Below are positions 1 to 8,832 of a DNA stretch of 64,000 bases, one piece after another. Below the pieces are notes generated by a model, which worked only from the letters and a program-made list of their open reading frames with translations, had not been told where the DNA came from and made no database searches. This DNA is from Asterias rubens (taxonomy: Eukaryota; Echinodermata; Asteroidea; Forcipulatida; Asteriidae), in assembly GCF_902459465.1 (NCBI RefSeq), contig NC_047073.1, positions 7,751,036-7,815,035 of the forward strand, read 5' to 3'. Made by a program: the position numbers and the translations under genes. Positions within the stretch are counted from its first letter, which is position 1. Each line of letters opens with the position of its first letter.

Positions 1-651
1 TGACAACGACTAGAACCCGAGGTAGGTCACTACTGTGTAACATGATGTCACCCTACATGTACCATCCAGCATTCTTCTCTGTTCTTCATCTTTCACATAA
101 CTGACCTCATCTGACCCCATCTGACCCTTGACTTCACGTTCATGATGTCATCCATGGACTTTACCACTTTAATTTATCTTGTCATTCATCTTCAGGAAGA
201 GCACAGTGTTTGCTAATCCATCTCCATTTAAAACTCATGAGTGATCTGCACTTAGATAGGAAACTGCACCTTTCTAATTGTTATTAATTCAACTTGGTAA
301 TATTTGTGTGTGAGTGGTAATTGGATTTATATAACCTAATTTTGACCCATGTTTAACAGTTAACATCATCGAAATGGTTCAGCCACCATTGTGAAACCCA
401 TGTAACTTTGTACAGGCTGATGATCAAGTTTTGCATTTTTTGAACTTGATCAAGTTTTGTATGTATGTGCAAAAAAAACGGAGTTACAGATTTTTCAGTC
501 TAATCATACCACATGTAACAAGGAAAGTGGGCTGTGTTTGACTCTACTTAGAGGGGCTCTTGCTTATTTTGGAGAGAAAAGAAGTTACGAATCTCTTTCC
601 AAACTACAATTACACAAACTAATCAATAACAGTGACGTTTTCGGCGTTTAA
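1..651. other. AT-rich flank or intron, no gene seen
   Basis: I see no convincing exon, RNA gene or named repeat in this stretch. A short frame at 457-651 is open on the + strand, but it has no recognisable domain and no plausible splice context. A small local duplication of a gatcaagttttg motif lies at 424-457. If the FN3/transmembrane gene starting downstream extends upstream, this stretch would be one of its introns. Confidence 0.4.
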
Positions 652-815
652 TGGCATGTTGTGGCTGAGCACCAGACTCAAGCTCTTGTGCTTCTGATAG
701 GCAGAGTGCGGGTTGGAGTCCCAGTCATGGCACTTCATCCTTGGTCAAGATACTTTACCATCATTGCTTTGTACTTCAGGTCTCGTGTAGGATTGGTAGT
801 GCACGTTAAAGAATC
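652..815 (+). repeat. tRNA-derived SINE copy (family S1)
   Basis: The copy begins with a degenerate Pol III A-box-like segment (gtggctgagc) and has a B-box-like ggttggagtccc about 50 bases later. This is followed by the family body, a ccttggtcaagatactttacc motif close to ccttgggcaaggcactttac. Related copies lie at 15140-15420, 20600-20720, 26957-27160, 27415-27560 and 39265-39520. No acceptor stem is preserved, so it is a SINE and not a tRNA gene. It abuts the 45-bp minisatellite. Confidence 0.6.
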
Positions 816-1040
816 CTTAACACTTATCATGGAAGACTAGGGGTTAACCTTGTTGTTTCCCTTAACACTTATCATGGAAGACTAGGGGTTAACCTTGTTG
901 TTTCCCTTAACACTTATCATGGAAGACTAGGGGTTAACCTTGTTGTTTCCCTTAACACTTATCATGGAAGACTAGGGGTTAACCTTGTTGTTTCCCTTAA
1001 CACTTATCATGGAAGACTAGGGGTTAACCTTGTTGTTTTG
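816..1040. repeat. Minisatellite, 5 x 45 bp
   Basis: Five head-to-tail copies of a 45-bp unit start at 816, 861, 906, 951 and 996. Each starts cttaacacttatcatgg and ends in a ttgttgttt tract. The copies look essentially identical, which implies recent expansion. The first unit grows directly out of the SINE tail (aaagaatccttaacac), so the array probably arose by slippage inside the SINE. Confidence 0.9.
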
Positions 1041-2414
1041 GTTCACATACAAGCACTCTTTTTTATAGTTTTCTTCGAGCTTATGAGCTACAGTGATTAA
1101 GTTTACACATGAGGCATCCTTGGTTTCTTTACCAGAAATATATCATAATTATAATGATTTTAGTAATAATTTTTACATTTTTAACAATTAATACAACGCC
1201 AGATTTAGGGTAAGAACACATCAGTTGAAAGAATGGGGAGACCGTGTATTTCTGCAAATGACACAGTAAACTTGACGTAACTTTACACAAGTTTGAGCTT
1301 CTACACTGTTAGACAATTTTATACAAATGTTTACCTTGCTTAATTAAACCCACAATTCTTGGGATTTTTTTAAACTTAAATCATGCACATTCTGTCAATT
1401 ATCAAAACTCAAGTTCACTTTAAATGTCCCAATTTTCAGATTTGTATAAAATCCATGGACCTTCAAACTTGATTGAAACATTAACTTACAGTTTAAGGAT
1501 TCTAATTTCATCTGTACAATCAAATACAACAAAATAACAATTTCTCATGACTAATTGTAATCACCAATGATAGACTTTGAGTTGGAAAAAAACCTTTTCA
1601 AGGTTGAGTTTGCAGAACCTAGATTTAGACAAGCATTTTGAGGCTTGTTTTAATACATAATCATAATCTCCTTATTGTGTAGACATAGATGATGTTGTCA
1701 AATGTAATTCTCTGTTATTACATTTCATTTTTTGTTTTAACATTTTCTTATAACTAATTAGAGTGCATTACTAATCCCCTGTGATTGTAAAACTTGACTT
1801 TTGTACTTTTTGTATATGCATGATATATGATGATATATAAAGTGGATTATACAGTTTAGACCACAATGGCCCTTTTCAGAACCAAAACTCCTCCCAAATA
1901 AGATACTGTACTAGTTATAGTTACTCCCTTTTATATAAATCATAGTTTTTCATTATAGTTTCCATTGACTAGTTCCTACGGTGCCTCATTTTGTCTTCAG
2001 GAATCAACTATTGCAATGCACTAGTTCTCCTTTCCTCCAATTTTGACTAAAAAACATTTGTCATGAGTCAATATCAACCATTTTTGATTCCTCGTCAACT
2101 TTGGTTAATGGATATGTTCTGATACAATATCCACCAAAACAGATGTTCATTTAAACTTGTTATGAAAACCTCAAAGTTAACTTATAGATATGCAAATCTA
2201 TGCAACAATTTTAAAGAAAATGCTAAATTCTTAGTAGAGAAAGTAAATGACAGTTACTAGAAAATAAAACACTTTGTGATGACTAAAAAAATGAAGAAAA
2301 AACATCTTCCGAGTTCTAAAAATTCCCTTGCCTCATCAACTAAATTCATGTCTCGCACAAGAAATTTCTTCAAGATTCTAATTTTTCTTTTAAATGTTTC
2401 TCTTAATTTCTCAG
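1041..2414 (+). other. AT-rich intron upstream of the FN3 exon
   Basis: This is an AT-rich stretch with no coding signal, tRNA or clear repeat. It ends in a polypyrimidine tract and acceptor (taatttctcag at 2404-2414), so its 3' part is the intron before the FN3 exon. No further upstream exon of that gene could be identified in the window. Confidence 0.5.
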
Positions 2415-3154
2415 GCGATGCAACCATCATTGAAGTAAACGGCGTCTTCAGCGACGAAGTCACCGTCTTCTGGAGTTTCGATCCAGAAGACGAGCCGTTC
2501 ATCCAAGGGTTCATCCTTCAGTACCGGGAGGTCGGCGTTGATGAGTGGACCAACTCGTCACTCATACTGCCTTCCTCGCGTCTATTCAAGCTGACTGGAC
2601 TTGGGGAGAACACGCTTTACTTCCTGAGATTGATTGCTGTGGACAGGTCCGCTAACCCAGCAGCGTTCTCGTTCCAGAAACCAGTCAAGACCTTGTCGAG
2701 AAGTGAGTACTTCTTAAGCCCCTTTCCACTACTCTATTCTCCGGGAACTAACAGCTGGCCTTTTCACACTGTATAGGACTTGTTTACAAAGAGAATGAAG
2801 TTGTATGTTCCTGTGCTTTTTATTATAATTTTTAATGGCCGCAGTTGGTTTGTCTCTAATGTTAACTAATTATTATGTAAGTGTGTGTTTATTGCGAATC
2901 TTAACTGTTAATTGTTATAATAAACTTACTTTTATACTAATTTCTTTGCAGACTTAATGGACCCGGTACCTGATCGAGGCCAGCTGAACTCTTTCGACCC
3001 GTTCTTTTGGATAATTACAGCGGCCGTCATCTTAGTTGTCCTCCTACTGGTTTCCCTCGTCACTTCGTTGATTCTGTACACTCGGAGAAAAACGGCCGAT
3101 AAAAACAGCAATGGCAGCGGAGGTTCACCCGCAATTCTGGATGATCAGGTTTAG
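2415..3154 (+). CDS. Fibronectin III / transmembrane protein, last two coding exons (5' partial)
   Basis: Two exons, 2415-2702 and 2952-3154, are joined by a GT-AG intron with phase 1 on both sides. Phase 1 borders are typical of fibronectin III modules. The first exon encodes one FN3 domain with the expected core: VTVFWSF on an early strand, FILQYREV in the middle, and LGENTLYFLRLIAVD before the last strand. The second exon encodes a short juxtamembrane stretch and about 20 hydrophobic residues (FFWIITAAVILVVLLLVSLV) followed by LYTRRK, a stop-transfer signature, then a roughly 28-residue Ser/Gly-rich tail ending in DDQV and a stop. This implies a type I single-pass membrane protein whose N-terminal part lies outside the window. 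FN3-TM endings occur in many adhesion and receptor proteins. I cannot name the family, and the short tail has no kinase or phosphatase domain. Confidence 0.8.
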
Positions 3155-5720
3155 GCGAGGCTGAAGTTGCCAGGAACTCCTTGGACCTTGTCACTTTGGC
3201 TGAATGAGTTCAATATATAAACTCTTTTGTTTTAATTATACATATTTGTTTAATTTAGTGTGAAAATAGCTTTCCATTCACTGAAATGTGTTACACGTTA
3301 AATATTTTTAATGATTTCATGAATTTCTTATTTTTATTATGAAGGTTGTACCTTTTTTTGTTTCTTTACTTCTTTTTATATATAATGTGTTTGGTTTAGG
3401 TAGTGGTGGTAATAGCAATGTTTATATACTACTTGATACTTGCCGATACTAACCTTAAATTATTGGTAAATCCTGGTAAGATTGTCACCACCGATTATCA
3501 ACTTGTTATCTTTTTTTGAAGTTCCAGTATGTATCACAAAGGGGACATCAGGGGAGTTGTACAACTTTGAGGAAAAATCTCTTTTTATTTTTTGTTTGTT
3601 TCTTTACTTCTTTTTATATATAATGTGTTTGGTTTAGGTAGTGGTGGTAATAGCAATGTTTATATACTACTTGATACTTGCCGATACTGACCTTAAATTA
3701 TTGGTCAATCCTGGTAAGATTGTCACCACCGATTTTAACTTGTTATCTTTTTTTGAAGTTCCAGTATGTATCACAAAGGGGACATCAGGGGAGTTGTACA
3801 ACTTTGAGGAAAAATCTCTTTTTATTTTTTTAATTGAAGGTTCGTCATCTCATCTAAAAGGTTGTACTCATGGAGAGAAAGTAATTTAACCCTTTAGTGA
3901 CCATAACAGCCGCAAAAAGGGCTAGTATCTCATAAAGTGGCCGCCAACGGCTGCAAAACTAAACCTACTTCCATTCAACCAAAATGGTCAAAGTAAAGAT
4001 CAGGACTTGAATTGAGATTTTAATTGTTAAATTTTCCAATGTTAACATAGTATCTCTGTATTACAACGAAGCAAAATTTCTAGTTTAGTTTGTTCCAACA
4101 GAATAAATCATTTAAACAAATCTACAAAAATACAAGTCTGTGTGTATGGTGAATGAGTAATCATCACCAGAGTAATCATCACCATTGGTGATGATTATTC
4201 AGTTGAATGGTCAATAATGGGTTAAATAAGAAGTGTGTGACCTTTATACACTGTATAGCTTTTGAAGGGAGTATTAAAGTCATTGTGGGTCATTTTTTGT
4301 TTTTGCTGTAGGCCAACCTAGGGTTTAAATGCTTACTTTGAACTTGTGTTGTTAATTAAGACATTTTATTTGTTTTATTGTAAAAACAACAGTGCCCACT
4401 TTCAGTCTTTAGTTGGGAGCACCGTCTGTCGACCAGAATTTTGTGTAAACTTGAAATAAGAAAGAATACCTGTCGCAGTTAAACACTCATTGCACTTTCT
4501 GTATTTGATCTTCATGTTCATTTAAGCACAAACACAAGACAGTCAGACTTGCCGTGTTGTGAGTTTACTGTCCTTATGCTAAAATCACTGGCCTTTGGCC
4601 TGTCGTCAAGTGTAATATTTGAGTCCTGAAAACTACCTTACACCTTGATGAATATGTAAAAGAATGAGGGTAACTTCTTTTTTTTTACCAGTAGAGGCCA
4701 AGATAACTGTCAATATTTGTACCCTATTTTTGTAAACAATTTTTGATATCTAGATATGCATTGAATATACATGTACTCGTTAAGAAACCCTGGTATTAAT
4801 CTTTTAGATCAATTTTTTTTTGTAGGATCATTGAGCTTAAATATTTAATGTAAGATTATGGTCAGGTTTGTTAACATTCGTTTTTATGAAATTTATCAGA
4901 TTTAAAGGTAATGTTCATCATCAAGAGTTTGCATGCATCCCCGACCAACAAGAGCTAGTTTTGATCGTTGACTGACCACAATCGCAAAACAAATTACTAC
5001 TAGAGAAGAGATGCCTGTTTAAAAGAAATTGCTTGATCAAAATGGACAAGAAATTTGCTCAGTCCCTTTGAGCTAGTTGATGAACAGTTGTTATTTCATG
5101 ATGATCCACTTCAAAACACTGTCGCAGACTTTCTGTGATGTACATTTTCTTTAGACTGTATCCTCAGGTAAAAAGGATTGTAAATATTTTATGTAAATTG
5201 GTATGAAATCTTTGAATATGTTACTCCTATAATCAACAACAAAATCTACACAAATAAGTTATAAACATAATGTTCCTCTGAAAAGCACTAGAACAGTTAT
5301 CATTAACAATTAAGTTCACACTTTTTTTACTCGCAGAATTACATGTATTTGGTATTGGTTTTTGTGAAAATTTTTAACTAAAAATGAAACAGTAAAGTTC
5401 AGAACAGATCAATTTTGCCTACGGTAAATGTGAATTGATTTGTATGTTAATCCATATATTTATTCAGGTTTTAATCTTAAAATAAACTGTATATTTTTGT
5501 TGTATATCAAAACCTAAACAGACCTTGTAATTAAACTCATTTTTGTTTACAATACAATACAGATGTGTAACAAATATTAATGCTTGATGAGGTGACTTTA
5601 TGATTTGATAAACATTTGAATCAAAGTGTATTTGAAAACACTGTTGAATAAGTTCGTCCCACACAGGGCTATAAAAAGTCAAAGCCACTCATGTGTCTTG
5701 TTAAAGAGTACACAATAAAC
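3155..5720 (+). other. Probable 3' UTR and downstream flank of the FN3 gene
   Basis: No further coding signal follows the stop codon. Possible polyadenylation signals (AATAAA) occur at 4102-4107, 5481-5486 and about 5709, so a 3' UTR of 1 to 2.5 kb is possible. A small inverted repeat, aatcatcacca/tggtgatgatt, lies near 4175-4200. The rest is AT-rich and shows nothing recognisable. Confidence 0.4.
3360..3831. repeat. Two-copy tandem duplication, 238 bp
   Basis: The segment 3360-3593 is repeated with offset 238 at 3598-3831, with only a few substitutions and a 1-base indel (gattatcaacttg against gattttaacttg). It lies in the presumed 3' UTR of the FN3 gene. A frame at 3641-3889 stays open across the second copy. 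The first copy loses that frame because of the indel, so I do not treat it as coding. Confidence 0.85.
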
Positions 5721-6235
5721 ATTTTGAATCCTGTAAAAAAGTACAACAAATTGGGGGATATGAATGTATGAATTTATACTAAAACAAGGAGTTCCATAGA
5801 CGTGCAGTACCTGGGCACTTGACTCGGTGTCAAGTTCCTTTGTTTTATATAAAGCCTGACAAACGGTGTATTGCAAATTAAGATCCTTATTTTCTTATTT
5901 AGAGGGAAAACCACATTTTTGGAACAGTTCACTGGAGTTTTCAAAAGCTTCCAGTTGTTTTTTCCGATTCTAAAAAAAACTGATTGAGAGATAGACCCAG
6001 AACATTTTAAACAATAATGTGACATTTTGCATCTTCGACGTTACACTTCGACCGAGCCCAAGTTATTACTGGGTTAATCAAGTGAGAGAGTCAACGATAT
6101 GGGTGGGACAATTATGAGAACAATCAGGAAGCCTGGTTTCACGCACAAACGCGGATCAACAACACTACTGGTTATAAACAGTAACCCTAAAAACACCACC
6201 ACTTTTTGGATTTACAAGTGCAACTAAGACCAGTG
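5721..6235. other. Intergenic spacer, nothing recognised
   Basis: AT-rich to about 6020, then somewhat richer in CpG (6030-6180). No ORF with a recognisable domain is present. The change in composition could mark an unidentified promoter or transposon edge, but there is no positive evidence for either. Confidence 0.3.
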
Positions 6236-6420
6236 CAGTGGAGAAAGGAGAGGATCGAGATTTGTTTGCTTGGCAACAAACCATGGGACAGTTTTCATCG
6301 CGCGCAAGAAAGAGGTAACAGATTTTTATCGATTTCAGAGTCGCCTTTTGAATACAAGACGTCCTACGATATACATTGTACTTGCAAAAAAAAACTACAG
6401 AAGACAGAGGCTTCTTGGCT
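6236..6420 (+). repeat. Dispersed repeat R-A, copy 1
   Basis: This segment resembles 62690-62870 at the other end of the window. Shared landmarks in the same order are tttgcttggcaa, aaacca, acagttttcatcgcgcgca (acatcgcgcacaga in the other copy), gaggtaa.agattt and the exact stretch tcctacgatatac. The similarity is gapped and perhaps 70 percent, so these are old copies of one dispersed element. The element's class is unknown. Confidence 0.55.
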
Positions 6421-6715
6421 CCTTATAAAAAACTTACAGACGTTTCAAACTTTGTTGACGGACATAGAGGGCGCACATTTACAGAACCCCGCATGGAAAA
6501 AGGAAGTTGGAGGTTGGATGGCGACATAGAGCAGGAGACTTTTTCTTCTTAAAAAAACACCTATAGTTTGGGGCTTTTTTGGTCTCGCCAAAATGTCATT
6601 GTTTTCTTCCAGCGGGAAATACATTGATTTCGAAATGGCGCCGACCCGACGAAGCTCTTTCAAGTTTGTCATAATCCGAGGCGCTTGTGTGGTGCGTGTG
6701 TTCATGTGTGTCTAT

Positions 6716-6789
6716 TAGTAAAAGGCTAGCCCCATAAATCGGTCCAATCCACTCCGTGGATTGGACCGATTTATGGGGCTAGTAAAAGG
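6716..6789. repeat. Perfect 27-bp hairpin flanked by a 10-bp direct repeat
   Basis: Bases 6726-6752 and 6756-6782 are exact reverse complements (27 bp each) separated by a 3-base loop (tcc). The arms run from ctagcccc inward to ccaatccac. The direct repeat tagtaaaagg lies at 6716-6725 and again at 6780-6789, its second copy overlapping the end of the right arm. This is the structure expected of a short foldback insertion with a target duplication. It could also be an inverted duplication made during repair. Confidence 0.85.
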
Positions 6790-7065
6790 CCAATTTAAAA
6801 CAATAAGGCTTTACAAAAAACACTTGTTTCACTGTGAGGGTGGGAGATGAGCCGGGTGCCGGTGAAAACTTTCAATGCCAAATAACAGCTAAGCCGTTAT
6901 TGTTTTCTGACGCTAGAATTTAAAGCGGGATGGGAACCATAGAGCAATGGAGGAAGAAATCCAACACTGTTTAATTAAAAAAATAAAAATACACAGCAGC
7001 ACAGATCGACTACCTGAGAAACAATTATAATCGGCGGGCCGGGTGTGGGATATGACTGGTAAAAC

Positions 7066-7096
7066 AAAGTATATATATATATATGTATATATATAA
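7066..7096. repeat. (TA)n microsatellite
   Basis: An interrupted TA run lies just upstream of the 318-bp tRNA-like array. A second TA run at 8170-8188 lies just downstream, so the array is bracketed by TA microsatellites. Confidence 0.85.
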
Positions 7097-7216
7097 TGAA
7101 TAGGGTAGATGGCCTTAGCTTTCGGTCCAATCCGGAGATATCAAATAATAAACCACAAGGGAAACTGACTGGGTACATTTTTAAATGATTTTGGATTCAA
7201 CAAAGAAAAATTGACT

Positions 7217-7285
7217 AGAGCGGGATTTGAACCAACGACCTCCGGTTTAACGTGCCGGCGCTCTACCAACTGAGCTATCTAGCCC
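7217..7285 (-). repeat. tRNA-like sequence, array unit 1
   Basis: On the - strand it begins gggctagatagctcagttgg. The A box (tagctcagttgg) and B box (ggttcaaatcc) are intact. The D-arm folds, and the anticodon-loop position reads GTT (Asn-like), but position 33 is C instead of the near-universal T. The 3' half (cgctctagtc) does not pair with the 5' gggctag acceptor strand. The Pol III promoter is therefore preserved while the tRNA fold is broken, as in a tRNA-derived SINE head. Confidence 0.75.
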
Positions 7286-7534
7286 TATGTTGGTGGTCTC
7301 CCAATTTTGTCAATATCTTTGTTCGGGGGTGCCTGTCAGAAGCCATTAAACCGCAAACTGCCGTGTAGCCAGGGATCACATCCGGGTAACGATACAACCT
7401 GGGAAGCGGCAGACAGGGGATCACCTTAAGGGGATGCGACTTTTTTATATCAGATATCAAATAATAAACCACAAGGGAAACTGACTGGGAACATTTGTTT
7501 TAAATGATTTTGGATTGAACAAAGAAAATTGACT

Positions 7535-7603
7535 AGAGCGGGATTTGAACCAACGACCTCCGGTTTAACGTGCCGGCGCTCTACCAACTGAGCTATCTAG
7601 CCC
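7535..7603 (-). repeat. tRNA-like sequence, array unit 2
   Basis: This is the same sequence as in unit 1, displaced by 318 bp, with intact A and B boxes and the same non-pairing acceptor strand. Confidence 0.75.
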
Positions 7604-7852
7604 TATGTTGGTGGTCTCCCAATTTTGTCAATATCTTTGTTCGGGGGTGCCTGTCAGAAGCCATTAAACCGCAAACTGCCGTGTAGCCAGGGATCACACC
7701 CGGGTAACGATACAACCTGGGAAGCGGCAGACAGGGGATCACCTTAAGGGGATGCGACTTTTTTATATCAGATATCAAATAATAAACCACAAGGGAAACT
7801 GACTGGGAACATTTGTTTTAAATGATTTTGGATTGAACAAAGAAAATTGACT

Positions 7853-7921
7853 AGAGCGGGATTTGAACCAACGACCTCCGGTTTAACGTGCCGGCGCTCT
7901 ACCAACTGAGCTATCTAGCCC
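7853..7921 (-). repeat. tRNA-like sequence, array unit 3
   Basis: This is the same sequence as in unit 2, displaced by 318 bp. The fourth unit is cut off before its tRNA-like part by a (TA)n run at 8170-8188. Confidence 0.75.
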
Positions 7922-8188
7922 TATGTTGGTGGTCTCCCAATTTTGTCAATATCTTTGTTCGGGGGTGCCTGTCAGAAGCCATTAAACCGCAAACTGCCGT
8001 GTAGCCAGGGATCACACCCGGGTAACGATACAACCTGGGAAGCGGCAGACAGGGGATCACCTTAAGGGGATGCGACTTTTTTATATCAGATATCAAATAA
8101 TAAACCACAAGGGAAACTGACTGGGAACATTTGTTTTAAATGATTTTGGATTGAACAAAGAAAACTGACTATATATATATATATATAA

Positions 8189-8832
8189 ACAATATTGCTT
8201 CTTTTCCTGACTGTTTCGACGATCTCCAATCGCCGCCAGTGGTGGGGGCTGGGAGCTCCAGCTCCCCACCCACCACACTCAATCTTGCTTTTTCACATTG
8301 ATTAGTCTTGGCCCAAGATGTCAATGATTGGTCTATTTTTTATCAACACAAAGTCGTTTTTGTGAATGAATTTTTACCAAAAACCATGAGAAATATGTAG
8401 TTTAGCCCAGACTAAACACTTCCGTGCCCCATTGACAAAAAATTCATGTCAATTTAATGAGTTGACGGCACGAAAATGAGTTGACGACGAGTTGACGGCA
8501 AGTCGGCGAGTTGACGGCAAGTAGTAGGACCGCCCTCGACCTCGATACCCTTGCAGGTCCGGACCTCCCTGTGTTGCATGTTTTCTATGTGTATTTAGGA
8601 GGAGGTATTGATAACCTTGTTTTCACGAGTGTAAGACAGTTTGTTACTTATACGTATGGGGACGATACAGCTCTAACTGTCGATGAAAACGACGTTGACA
8701 CTCTCGGAGGGAGAAAGTTGGAAACCAGTGAAAATGCTGCATCATCATTGTGTTGCACAATCTGCAAACACCAGCGAAATTACGGTGCATATTTCACCGC
8801 ATAGGTTCTACACACGTTATTCAATTTGCACG
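8189..8832 (+). promoter_or_regulatory. Presumed ECM29 promoter and 5' UTR region
   Basis: This region precedes the ECM29 start codon. It contains an imperfect GC-rich hairpin at 8233-8275 (gtggtggg against cccaccac) and four copies of gagttgacg at about 8459, 8478, 8489 and 8508. I see no TATA box at a fitting distance. Frames open at 8511-8804 and 8683-8910 show no known domain. The second overlaps the ECM29 start in another frame. The transcription start is not determinable from sequence alone. Confidence 0.45.

Larger units (their letters stand above)
7137..8168 (-). repeat. 318-bp tandem array, each full unit carrying a tRNA-like sequence
   Basis: Unit boundaries taken at gatatcaaataataaacc fall at 7137, 7453, 7771 and 8089, giving spacings of 316, 318 and 318. 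There are three full units and a truncated fourth. Copies 2 and 3 appear nearly identical. Read on the - strand, each unit contains a tRNA-derived head (next entries) followed by a tail through cagtcagtttcccttgtgg. The remaining roughly 160 bp (ggtctcccaattttgtc through caccttaagggg) also occurs partly beside the dispersed copy at 47618-47770. A complete SINE plus flank has therefore been tandemly amplified. A 65-residue frame in each unit is incidental. Confidence 0.9.

Noticed and set aside
2257..2776. Start of the FN3 gene at an ATG at 2276
   Set aside because: The frame upstream of 2415 is AT-rich and low complexity (many Lys, Ser), and a clear acceptor precedes the FN3 domain. The upstream open codons are intron.
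7217..7921. Three functional tRNA-Asn genes
   Set aside because: The A and B boxes and a GTT anticodon position are present, but position 33 is C, the T stem is imperfect and the acceptor strands do not pair. Dispersed degenerate copies show it is a SINE family.
7275..8108. 65-residue proteins encoded by each unit of the 318-bp array
   Set aside because: Identical short frames arise simply because the unit is repeated. They show no domain, and the dispersed copies do not keep the frame.
7137..8168. CRISPR-like array
   Set aside because: Regular spacing alone is misleading: the full 318-bp unit repeats with no unique spacers, and the window is clearly eukaryotic.
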